A stretch of DNA of 16,099 nucleotides, taken from contig CADBTM010000086.1 in the NCBI GenBank assembly GCA_902797555.1, forward strand, positions 1-16,099, given 5' to 3'. This document shows, one piece after another, positions 5,553 through 11,772 of this stretch; positions within the stretch are counted from its first letter, which is position 1; the number at the start of each line of letters is the position of its first letter. The notes beneath the pieces were generated by a model, which was not told where the DNA came from, did no database searches, and saw only the letters and a program-made list of their open reading frames with translations. Both the position numbers and the translations under genes were made by a program. Origin of the DNA: Oscillospiraceae bacterium. Lineage in GTDB: Bacteria; Bacillota; Clostridia; Oscillospirales; Butyricicoccaceae.

Positions 5553-6974
5553 ATGGCCAAGGATCGTTACGAAAGTCCCCTTTCCTCCCGCTACGCTTCC
5601 GATTATATGCTGCGGCTGTTCTCTCCCGACACCCGCTACCAGACGTGGCGCCGCCTTTGGGTGGCGCTGGCTCGGGCGCAGCACACGCTGGGTCTGCCCG
5701 TTTCTCAGGAGCAGGTGGACGAGCTGGCCGCCCACATCACCGACATCGACTATGAGGTGGTGCGCGTCAAGGAAAAAGAGATCCGCCACGACGTGATGGC
5801 CCACATCTACGCCTACGGTCTGGTGGCTCCCTCCGCAAAGGGCATCATTCATTTGGGCGCCACCTCCTGCTATGTCACCGACAACGCCGACCTGATCCTC
5901 TATCGGGACGGCCTGCGCTATCTCCGGGGTCAGCTTTTGGGCGTCATGCGCAATCTTGCTGACTTTGCCGATCAGTACAAGGATTTTCCCACCTTGGGCT
6001 ACACCCATTATCAGCCCGCCCAGCTTGTCACCGTGGGCAAGCGCGCCACCCTCTGGCTGCAGGATCTGATGCTCGATCTGGAAGAGCTGGACTTTGTTCT
6101 GTCCACCCTCCGCTTCCTTGGCTGCCGGGGTACCACCGGCACCGAGGCCAGCTTCATGGATCTCTTTGAGGGGGACGAGACCCGCATCGACGAAATGAAT
6201 CGCCTCATCGCCGCCGAGTTCGGCTTTGACAAGCGCTTCCCCGTACAGGGGCAGACCTACGCCCGCAAGTTTGACAGCCGCATCCTCAATGTGCTGTCCT
6301 CCATCGCCCAGAGCTGCTACCGCTTTGCCAACGATATGCGTCTTCTGCAGCACGACCGCCAGCTGGAAGAGCCCTTCGAGTCCACCCAGGTCGGCTCGTC
6401 CGCCATGGCCTACAAGCGCAATCCCATGCGCTCCGAGCGCATCTGCTCCCTCGCCCGCTTCCTCATGGCCGACGCTCTCAACGCCCCCATGACCGCCTCC
6501 GTCCAGTGGATGGAGCGGACGCTGGACGACTCCGCCAACCGCCGCATCTCTCTGCCCGAGGGCTTCCTGTGCGCCGACGCCATCCTGCGCCTGATGCAGA
6601 ACGTCACCAAGGGCATCCGGGTCAACGAAAAGATCGTCACCCGCACCGTCAACGAGTATCTCCCCTTCATCGCCACCGAAAATCTGATGATGGAGGCCGT
6701 CAAGCGGGGCGGCGACCGTCAGCAGATGCACGAGCTGGTGCGCGTCCACTCCATGGCCGCCACCGCAAAGATGAAGGAGGGCGAGCCCTGCGACCTGCTC
6801 CAGCGTCTGGCCGACGACCCCGCCTTCGGCATGACCCTTCCCGAGCTCAAGGCGCTGATGGACGGTCGTCTCTACACCGGCCGCTGTGCCCATCAGGTGG
6901 AGGCCTTCCTCCGCGACCTCGCCCCCACCCTCGCCCAGGCCGAGGACGTCCCCGTTCAGGACGTGAACCTGTAA
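5553..6974 (+). CDS. purB: Adenylosuccinate lyase
   Basis: PurB removes fumarate from adenylosuccinate (giving AMP) and from SAICAR (giving AICAR). The 473-residue protein shows RHDVMAH (78-84), LGATSCYVTDNADL (101-114), LGYTHYQPAQLVTVGKR (149-164), KGTTGT-like RGTTGT and the fumarase-superfamily signature GSSAMAYKRNPMRSER (281-296), where Ala replaces the usual Pro. It is about 40 residues longer than the Bacillus enzyme, and these segments resemble the human ADSL type. The start is set by GAGGTGA just after the purA stop and by MAKDRYESPLSSRY matching the family N-terminus. It is the second gene of the purA-purB operon and is followed by a strong terminator. Confidence 0.97.
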   Translation: MAKDRYESPLSSRYASDYMLRLFSPDTRYQTWRRLWVALARAQHTLGLPVSQEQVDELAAHITDIDYEVVRVKEKEIRHDVMAHIYAYGLVAPSAKGIIHLGATSCYVTDNADLILYRDGLRYLRGQLLGVMRNLADFADQYKDFPTLGYTHYQPAQLVTVGKRATLWLQDLMLDLEELDFVLSTLRFLGCRGTTGTEASFMDLFEGDETRIDEMNRLIAAEFGFDKRFPVQGQTYARKFDSRILNVLSSIAQSCYRFANDMRLLQHDRQLEEPFESTQVGSSAMAYKRNPMRSERICSLARFLMADALNAPMTASVQWMERTLDDSANRRISLPEGFLCADAILRLMQNVTKGIRVNEKIVTRTVNEYLPFIATENLMMEAVKRGGDRQQMHELVRVHSMAATAKMKEGEPCDLLQRLADDPAFGMTLPELKALMDGRLYTGRCAHQVEAFLRDLAPTLAQAEDVPVQDVNL

Positions 6975-6994
6975 ACCCGTTCAAAAGACAAATT

Positions 6995-7026
6995 GCCGAC
7001 GGAGAACTTTCTCCGTCGGCTTTCTT
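6995..7026 (+). terminator. Terminator of purA-purB
   Basis: An 11-bp perfect GC-rich stem (GCCGACGGAGA at 6995-7005 with TCTCCGTCGGC at 7010-7020), a four-base loop and TTTCTT following. It lies 20 bases past the purB stop codon. Confidence 0.92.
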
Positions 7027-7039
7027 CATCTTCTGCCTG

Positions 7040-7080
7040 CCTTCCCCCCGAGGGGAAGACAGCCGTGAAACAGCCGGATG
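7040..7080. repeat. Degenerate copy of the double-hairpin repeat
   Basis: It keeps the first hairpin (CTTCCCC then GGGGAAG) and the conserved tail CGGATGAGGTGGCC (running into the next unit), but the middle GGCATTGCC hairpin is replaced by unrelated sequence, so the unit is shorter than the two tandem copies that follow. Confidence 0.75.
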
Positions 7081-7224
7081 AGGTGGCCTTCCCGTCCCCG
7101 TAAGCCTTCCCCTCCGAGGGGAAGGTGGCATTGCCGCAGGCAATGACGGATGAGGTGGCCTTTCCGTCCCCGTAAGCCTTCCCCTCCGAGGGGAAGGTGG
7201 CATTGCCGCAGGCAATGACGGATG
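7081..7224. repeat. Two tandem 72-bp copies of a double-hairpin repeat
   Basis: Units 7081-7152 and 7153-7224 differ at one base only (7091 C, 7163 T), and the first 11 bases start again at 7225. Each unit holds two hairpins: CCTTCCCCT/AGGGGAAGG with a CCG loop and CATTGCC/GGCAATG with a GCA loop, then ACGGATGAGG. There is no coding potential worth reporting. With the degenerate copy and the terminator this accounts for the gap between purB and the DUF11 gene. The hairpins face the end of the DUF11 gene, which lacks its own T-run terminator, so they may help end or protect its mRNA. Confidence 0.93.
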
Positions 7225-7244
7225 AGGTGGCCTTTCCCCCTTTT

Positions 7245-8093
7245 TCAAATATTCCCGCAGATGACCACCGTCACCGTTCCGGGCTCCACGCCCCACACGC
7301 CGGTGGCGGGATCCTGCACCGCAGTGGCGGCGGGGATGGTCAGCGCTCCGGCCAGCGAGGCAAACTCGCCGGTGGTCTGGTCATAGGTGTACTCCGTCCC
7401 CTCGCTCCAGCTCTGCCCGCCGCAGGTGACGGTCAAATCGCTGAGGATGGGATCAAACCCGTCGGCCAGCACCACGTCGCCGCTCGCCTCGGTCAGGCCC
7501 CGATTCTCCAGCACAAAGGTATAGGTCAGCCGCCCGTTTCCGGTGACGGCAGTGGGAGAAAGGGCTTTGGTCAGGCTGAGCTCGGCGTTCTGGCAGATGG
7601 GCAGGCTGCAGCTTGCCGTAACGGCATGGGGCAGCTGTCCGCCCTCCACCGTGACGGTGTTTTCGATGCAGGCACCTGTGCCCAGCGGGGCATAGCCGTT
7701 TACGGCCGCCTGATAGATCACCGCCACATTGTACCCTGCGGGCAGGCTCAGTCCGCTCACCGTCAGCGACTGTCCACCGGTGACGGCAGGAGTGGGCTGC
7801 TCCACCCCGTCGGCAAAGACCAGCAGCGATCCCTCCACATACTCCAGCGGCACCACCGTCCCGCTGCCAAAGGCATATGCCCCCAGATCGTCGGTGAGGG
7901 TCAGGTCGGCAAAGGGCACGGTGCCGGCGTTGATAAGATGGATCACATAGGTGACCGTTCCCCCGGCGCGATAGCAGGGCTCCACCGCCGTTTTGCTCAC
8001 GCTCACCGCCTCGGTGATCTCGCCGGTGACCAGATTGGAGGCCACCGTCACGTTGCGGTAGGAAAGGGTCGCCTGATTATAAAAAATGGCCAT
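7245..8093 (-). CDS. DUF11-domain (conserved repeat domain) protein
   Basis: This 282-residue protein contains two Ig-like beta-sandwich DUF11 repeats, about residues 30-150 (SKTAVEPCYRAGGTVTYVIHL, then LTLTDDLGAYAF) and 168-282 (LSLTKALSPTAVTGNGRLTY, then VLADGFDPILSDLTV). Such repeats usually occur in surface proteins, yet no signal peptide, membrane segment or LPXTG anchor is visible. The N-terminus MAIFYNQATLSYRN begins directly with beta-strand sequence. The start is supported by CGGAGGA eight bases upstream. It is low in charge, rich in Gly, Val and Thr, with five cysteines. It is a single gene, divergent from the TspO gene. Function unknown; a structural or spore/surface-associated role is a guess. 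Confidence 0.85.
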   Translation of the reverse strand: MAIFYNQATLSYRNVTVASNLVTGEITEAVSVSKTAVEPCYRAGGTVTYVIHLINAGTVPFADLTLTDDLGAYAFGSGTVVPLEYVEGSLLVFADGVEQPTPAVTGGQSLTVSGLSLPAGYNVAVIYQAAVNGYAPLGTGACIENTVTVEGGQLPHAVTASCSLPICQNAELSLTKALSPTAVTGNGRLTYTFVLENRGLTEASGDVVLADGFDPILSDLTVTCGGQSWSEGTEYTYDQTTGEFASLAGALTIPAATAVQDPATGVWGVEPGTVTVVICGNI

Positions 8094-8185
8094 AGGTCAT
8101 TCCTCCGTTTGCAAGTTGAGAGCCATTGGCTCCACTGCATTCTATGCGCTCCCTCCCTTCTTTGTCCCTTTTGGGTATGAACGGC

Positions 8186-8212
8186 CTTGCCCCTGCATAT
8201 CCTAAGGGCAAG
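8186..8212 (+). promoter_or_regulatory. Inverted repeat in the TspO gene leader
   Basis: CTTGCCC (8186-8192) and GGGCAAG (8206-8212) could form a 7-bp hairpin ending two bases before the AAGGAGG ribosome site (8215-8221). No convincing -10/-35 pair was found for this gene or for the divergent DUF11 gene in 8094-8228; TAGAAT on the minus strand (8139-8144) is the best -10 candidate, with a poor -35. Confidence 0.35.
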
Positions 8213-8228
8213 CGAAGGAGGTTTGCCT

Positions 8229-8705
8229 ATGGAACGAAAGCCTTGGAAGGTATACGCATTCTGGATCATCCTCACCCAGGCGGTGGGCGGGCTGGCGGCC
8301 TGGCTCACCCGGGACGGCACCGCCCTCTATCGGGACGTCATGCAAAAGCCGCCTCTCTCCCCTCCCGCCATCGTATTTCCCATCGCGTGGGTGATCCTCT
8401 ACACGCTGATGGCTGTGGGCGCTGCACGGGTTTCTCTCGCTCCCGCCTCTCCCCAAAAGCACGCTGCCCTGCGGGTCTATGGGATCCAGCTGTTTTTCAA
8501 TTTCTGTTGGAGCATTCTCTTTTTCAACTGGCAGACCTATCTGTTTGCCCTGATCTGGCTGGTGGCGCTGTGGGTGCTCATTCTTGTCATGCTCTCCCGC
8601 TTCGAGCGGGTCGATCCCCTTGCCGCCCGTCTCCAGATCCCTTACGCCGTATGGGTGGCCTTCGCCGCCTATCTCAATGCCGGCGTCTGGCTGCTGAACA
8701 AATAA
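8229..8705 (+). CDS. tspO: TspO/MBR family membrane protein
   Basis: This 158-residue protein is a member of the TspO/MBR family (tryptophan-rich sensory protein / translocator protein), five-helix membrane proteins that bind porphyrins and have been linked to porphyrin turnover and stress responses. Five hydrophobic segments lie at about residues 8-26, 47-68, 82-99, 104-123 and 136-156. Family motifs are KPPLSPPAIVFPIAWVILYT (40-59), QLFFNFCWSILFF (87-99) and PYAVWVAFAAYLNAGVWLLN (138-157). It starts eight bases after a perfect AAGGAGG. It is a single gene between its leader hairpin and a strong terminator. The physiological ligand is unknown. Confidence 0.95.
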   Translation: MERKPWKVYAFWIILTQAVGGLAAWLTRDGTALYRDVMQKPPLSPPAIVFPIAWVILYTLMAVGAARVSLAPASPQKHAALRVYGIQLFFNFCWSILFFNWQTYLFALIWLVALWVLILVMLSRFERVDPLAARLQIPYAVWVAFAAYLNAGVWLLNK

Positions 8706-8737
8706 AAATAGCCGCTGCAGCCGCAGCGGCTTTTCTT
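8704..8737. terminator. Bidirectional terminator between the TspO and FabG-like genes
   Basis: AGCCGCTGC (8710-8718) pairs perfectly with GCAGCGGCT (8723-8731), with a four-base loop, TTTTCTT to the right and AAAAA to the left. It serves the plus-strand TspO gene and the convergent minus-strand dehydrogenase operon. Confidence 0.93.
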
Positions 8738-8746
8738 CTGTTCCGT

Positions 8747-9478
8747 TTATCCGCAAAATCCTCCGTCCACCCCCAGCACCTGCCCGGTGATGAAGGAGGC
8801 CTCCTCCGAGCAGAGGAAGCGCGCTGCCCGGGCCACGTCCTCCGGGGTGCCGATCCGTCCCAGCGGCGTGCTGTCGGCCAGCTCCGCCATGGTGCTCTCG
8901 TCAAAGCAGGCGCACATATCGGTGTCGATCACGCCGGGCGCGATGCAGTTCACCCGCACCCCCGAGGGTCCCACCTCCTTGGCCAGTGCTTTCGTCAGTC
9001 CGATCACGCCCGCCTTTGCCGCCGAATAATGCACCTCGCACGAAGCGCCGTACACCCCCCACACCGAGGAAATGTGCACGATCACGCCGCTCTTCCGGCC
9101 GATCATCTGGGGCAGCACCGCCCGGTCAAAGGCAAACACGCCCCCCAGATCCACGTCTATCATCCTGTGCCAGTCCCGGTCGGTCAGATCGCAAAACAGC
9201 TTTTGCTGGGCGATCCCGGCGCAGCACACCAGCCCGTCGATATGTCCGAACCGTCCGGTTGCCGCCTCCACACAGGCGCGCACCTGCGCCGGATCGGCCG
9301 CGTCGGCGCAAAAGCATTCGGCGTCTGCGCCCGTTTCCCGCAGCTGCCGTGCAACGGCTTCCGCCTGTTCCCGGTTTTTTTCATAGCAGACGGCCACGCT
9401 CCATCCGGCCTGTCCAAAGACCAGAGCGCACGCCCTGCCGATCCCCCTGGAGGCTCCGGTAATCAATACGGTCTTCAT
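8747..9478 (-). CDS. FabG-like short-chain dehydrogenase/reductase
   Basis: This 243-residue classical SDR has TGASRGIG (7-14) for NAD(P)H, Ser138, and Tyr151/Lys155 in YSAAK, followed by IAPGVIDTDM (179-188) and the GQVLGVDGG ending (232-240) typical of FabG. Two family positions differ: the usual NNAG reads CCAG (85-88), and the tetrad Asn in the N-L-x-G segment is Asp110 (IDVDLGG). It is therefore FabG-like but may not be the fatty-acid ketoacyl reductase. No other fab genes are near. The ATG at 9478 has TAAGGAG upstream, and that site overlaps the stop codon of the CARF nuclease gene, so the genes are translationally coupled. It is the last gene of a three-gene operon. Confidence 0.88.
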   Translation of the reverse strand: MKTVLITGASRGIGRACALVFGQAGWSVAVCYEKNREQAEAVARQLRETGADAECFCADAADPAQVRACVEAATGRFGHIDGLVCCAGIAQQKLFCDLTDRDWHRMIDVDLGGVFAFDRAVLPQMIGRKSGVIVHISSVWGVYGASCEVHYSAAKAGVIGLTKALAKEVGPSGVRVNCIAPGVIDTDMCACFDESTMAELADSTPLGRIGTPEDVARAARFLCSEEASFITGQVLGVDGGFCG

Positions 9479-9488
9479 TTTCTTCTCC

Positions 9489-10667
9489 TTACAGCCCGGA
9501 ATCGGTGAGGTAGAGCAGCATGCCCTGCGCCAGCCCGTCCCGGATGTCCGATTCGTCCACGATGACGGTGCCAAGGTCGGCCGCCCGCTTGCGCAAGCCC
9601 ACAAACCCGGTGGACACCTCCGCCGAGGTGACCATGGCCGCCTTTGCCCGCTGCCCGCCGAACTTGCGGGCATACACCAGAATCTCGTTCATGCTGCCCG
9701 CTGTGGGCAGACCGCTTTTGCACGAAACAAACAGCGGGGTGATCCCCGCGCAGGCGATGACGTCAATCTCGTTGTAGGCGGTGCCGCCCTGCACGTGACC
9801 GTCGCCCCAGCCCAGCCGCACCGAAACGCGCACGTCGGAAAACCGTCCGCTCTCCTTCAGCACCAGATAGGTATACAGCTCCAGCCAGATCCCGCTGTCG
9901 CACAGATAATGCCGTATGGTGCTGTTGGGAAAGGCAAATCGCACCCGCTCTCCCTCGGCTTCCACCTGTTCCAGCATGCCGATCTGCTCCAGCCGCTTCA
10001 GATAGTCCCCGTCTCCGGGCACGGCGTTGCCGTCGGAGGTAAACAACTCCCGCTCGCTTTCCACCTGCAGGCTTCCCGCCCGGGCGGCTGCCATCTGCAA
10101 AAACAGACACTGCGCCTTCCACCGGTGCTGATCCTCCATCACCAGTGCGCAAAACCGCCTTATGCGCTCCGACCAGCCCTCCTCCGGCTCTTCATAGCCG
10201 TATCCCGCCAAAAAGGCGCCGTTCATGTTGAGGTGGTCCTCCAGCCGCAGCTGGGGAAAGGCAAACGCAGCCACCAGATCCTCGCATCGGTTGATATTGA
10301 TGGCAAAATGGTTTTGCATGTTGATGTGCAGCATGGGCGCATCGTGCTGAAAGGCAAATCCGTATGCCGCCAGCAGCATGGGCTCGCTCCCTCCGGTAAA
10401 GTCAAACACGCATTCCGGATGATCCCGATACAGCTCCTCCAGCGCCGCCCGCAGCGAGCTCAGCTCACTGTCCCTGGCCGCATAAAAATCGGTATGCACC
10501 CCCGGCAGCCGCTGCTTCAGGGCACGCAGAGTGTCTTGGGTGACGTCCTCCTGCACGCTGCCGTCGGTGAGAAAGATCACATTTTCCGGCAAAAAAGAAA
10601 ACGCGCCCAAAACGTTGTCGATGGCGTTTCCCGAAAAAAACTCCACCAGCGTTTTCACCTGCTTCAT
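9489..10667 (-). CDS. CARF-domain PD-(D/E)XK nuclease, Card1/Can2-like (DUF1887)
   Basis: This 392-residue protein has the architecture of DUF1887/Card1-Can2 enzymes: an N-terminal CARF domain (about 1-150) that in relatives binds cyclic oligoadenylate, a winged-helix-like linker (about 165-255) and a C-terminal PD-(D/E)XK nuclease. Visible CARF signs are NVIFLTDG (29-36) and FDFTGGSEPMLLAAYGF (88-104), matching the family TGG(T/S) motif. Nuclease signs are GIWLE (Glu263), NEIDVI (Glu300, Asp302) and FVSCKSG, with Ser315-Cys-Lys317 where many nucleases have Glu-x-Lys. Start 10667 is preceded by AAGGAG. In type III CRISPR such proteins degrade nucleic acid when activated, but no cas gene or array is in this window. 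It is the middle gene of an operon with an unknown 159-aa protein and an SDR. Family is confident; role is not. Confidence 0.88.
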   Translation of the reverse strand: MKQVKTLVEFFSGNAIDNVLGAFSFLPENVIFLTDGSVQEDVTQDTLRALKQRLPGVHTDFYAARDSELSSLRAALEELYRDHPECVFDFTGGSEPMLLAAYGFAFQHDAPMLHINMQNHFAININRCEDLVAAFAFPQLRLEDHLNMNGAFLAGYGYEEPEEGWSERIRRFCALVMEDQHRWKAQCLFLQMAAARAGSLQVESERELFTSDGNAVPGDGDYLKRLEQIGMLEQVEAEGERVRFAFPNSTIRHYLCDSGIWLELYTYLVLKESGRFSDVRVSVRLGWGDGHVQGGTAYNEIDVIACAGITPLFVSCKSGLPTAGSMNEILVYARKFGGQRAKAAMVTSAEVSTGFVGLRKRAADLGTVIVDESDIRDGLAQGMLLYLTDSGL

Positions 10668-10695
10668 GGCGCGTTCTCCTTTCTGTATTTCCGTT

Positions 10696-11175
10696 TTACT
10701 CTTTGCTCTCGCCTTCGTCCTCCGCCGGGGGCAGCTCGTCCTTTACGATGCCGTTTTCCCGCTCGGCCTGCGCGATGGCGCGCTCCAGATCCTCCTTGCG
10801 GTATTTGCGGAAGATCTCGTCAAAGTCCTTTGCGGTCAGCGCTTCCACTTCATACTCCCGCTCCAGACGATCCTTGTCCACCACGCTTTCCCATTCCCTC
10901 ACCAGACGCAGGTTGTTGTCCCGGCAATCCTTCAGGTTGCCCGACTGGAAAACGATGGTCTCGTCCTCCTTCTCCAGCACGCAGGGATAGCAGCGCATCT
11001 CGTTCCACCGCATGCTCTCCATCCACATAAGACGGACCCCGTTCTCCCGGTGACGGGCATCGTAATAATGCACCTTCCGCTGGCTCCCCAGCAAAAAGTT
11101 CAAGATCCGTTTTCCCTTGTTCTCTTCGGGCTTTGCCCCCACCAGAAACACCGAATAATCCTTTTCCTTTGCCAT
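10696..11175 (-). CDS. Unrecognised 159-aa protein, first gene of the CARF nuclease operon
   Basis: I do not recognise a family. The protein is soluble and charged with no signal peptide. The N-terminal half looks like a beta-rich domain (YSVFLVGAKP, KVHYYDARH, YPCVLEKEDETIVFQSG). The middle carries RDNNLRLVREWESVV, and residues 110-143 (LTAKDFDEIFRKYRKEDLE, then RAIAQAERENG) are helical and possibly coiled. The last 17 residues are strongly acidic and probably disordered. AAGGAG lies 10 bases before the ATG, and a good promoter is at 11210-11238. It ends 28 bases before the CARF nuclease gene, so the two are co-transcribed. Whether it works with the nuclease (regulator, inhibitor or substrate adaptor) is unknown. 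Confidence 0.78.
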   Translation of the reverse strand: MAKEKDYSVFLVGAKPEENKGKRILNFLLGSQRKVHYYDARHRENGVRLMWMESMRWNEMRCYPCVLEKEDETIVFQSGNLKDCRDNNLRLVREWESVVDKDRLEREYEVEALTAKDFDEIFRKYRKEDLERAIAQAERENGIVKDELPPAEDEGESKE

Positions 11176-11209
11176 ACCGCCGTTTTCTCCTTTCGGCCAT
11201 TCTGCTTCT

Positions 11210-11238
11210 ATTGTACCTTTCCCGCCGAAAAATGTAAA
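11210..11238 (-). promoter_or_regulatory. Sigma-A promoter of the CARF nuclease operon
   Basis: Minus-strand TTTACA (11233-11238), 17-base spacer and TACAAT (11210-11215), each one mismatch from consensus. Transcription should start around 11203, 28 bases before the ATG at 11175. The good match suggests expression without an activator. Confidence 0.87.
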
Positions 11239-11299
11239 CCTCTAATTTTGAAAACTTTTTCATGGGGGCCACCCCCGCCGCATACATATGGCACAAATA

Positions 11300-11328
11300 A
11301 AAAAATAGGGAGAGATTGCTCTCTCCCT
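11300..11328 (-). terminator. Terminator of the AbrB-like gene
   Basis: AGGGAGAGA (11307-11315) pairs with TCTCTCCCT (11320-11328) with a four-base loop; on the minus strand the stem is followed by ATTTTTTTATTT. It lies about 20 bases past the stop codon of the AbrB-like gene and isolates it from the operon downstream. Confidence 0.9.
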
Positions 11329-11349
11329 GTTTTCCAGCGTCGTATCGCT

Positions 11350-11589
11350 TTACTCAGTCAGCTCCTTGCGGCAGCTCTCGCAGACGTATTTGTCCTTATA
11401 GCTGATGATCCGCTTGGTGCTTCCGCAAAACACACAGGCAGTTTCGTGCTTGCGCAGCACGATCGAGCTTCCCTCGGTATAGATCTCCAGAGGATCTCCG
11501 CAAGGCATATCCAAGGTCTTACGCAGCTCAATGGGCAGAGTGATCCGTCCCAGATTGTCAATGTGTCTTACGATTCCGGTCGATTTCAT
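11350..11589 (-). CDS. AbrB/SpoVT-type regulator with C-terminal zinc finger
   Basis: This 79-residue DNA-binding protein has an N-terminal AbrB swapped-hairpin domain (residues 1-48) with the hallmark GIVRHIDNLGRITLPIELRK, as in AbrB, Abh and SpoVT of Bacillus. After it comes a short zinc-finger-like tail with CVFC (52-55) and CESC (70-73), an arrangement seen in Clostridia AbrB-like proteins. It should act as a dimer or tetramer on DNA in stationary phase or sporulation control; that is family knowledge, and its targets here are unknown. GGAGGATG lies just upstream of the ATG. It is a single gene with its own promoter and terminator, divergent from spmA-spmB. Confidence 0.92.
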   Translation of the reverse strand: MKSTGIVRHIDNLGRITLPIELRKTLDMPCGDPLEIYTEGSSIVLRKHETACVFCGSTKRIISYKDKYVCESCRKELTE

Positions 11590-11630
11590 ATTTCATCCTC
11601 CATCCATTATCCGGTTCTCTCCCAACTTTG

Positions 11631-11659
11631 ATTATGCCTTTTTTTGAAGTTTGCGTCAA
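11631..11659 (-). promoter_or_regulatory. Sigma-A promoter of the AbrB-like gene
   Basis: Minus-strand TTGACG (11654-11659), 17-base spacer and CATAAT (11631-11636), each one mismatch from consensus. Expected start near 11624, giving a leader of about 35 bases. Confidence 0.85.
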
Positions 11660-11720
11660 TCTGCGTTTTTCACAGCATCTTATTGCTTTTTCATCTATTC
11701 TTTATCCATTTTGATATGCT

Positions 11721-11751
11721 TTGGGAATAATTGGAAATAAATGGTTATAAT
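11721..11751 (+). promoter_or_regulatory. Weak candidate promoter of spmA-spmB
   Basis: A perfect TATAAT (11746-11751) lies ten bases before the GGAGG ribosome site, with only a poor TTGGGA at 19-base spacing as -35. The region is AT-rich. spmAB is expressed in the mother cell in Bacillus, so a sporulation sigma factor may be used instead; no clear sigma-E, G or K box was identified by eye. Confidence 0.3.
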
Positions 11752-11772
11752 TGGTTTTTTGGAGGTCTCCTT

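Noticed and set aside
4148..5560. Long open frame on the minus strand opposite purA (470 codons)
   Set aside because: It mirrors purA in a GC-rich genome with strong third-position bias, is low-complexity in Gly/Ala/Val, and has no ribosome site or family match.
5529..6893. Long minus-strand open frame opposite purB (454 codons)
   Set aside because: Antisense artefact of codon bias; no start signals and purB is certain.
7040..7235. Repeat cluster considered as a CRISPR array
   Set aside because: The units are near-identical over their full 72 bases with no variable spacers, and an isolated copy occurs 8 kb away.
10850..11296. Minus-strand open frame starting within the intergenic region upstream of the 159-aa gene
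   Set aside because: It would overlap that gene in another frame, starts upstream of the clear promoter, and its later part is a shadow reading.
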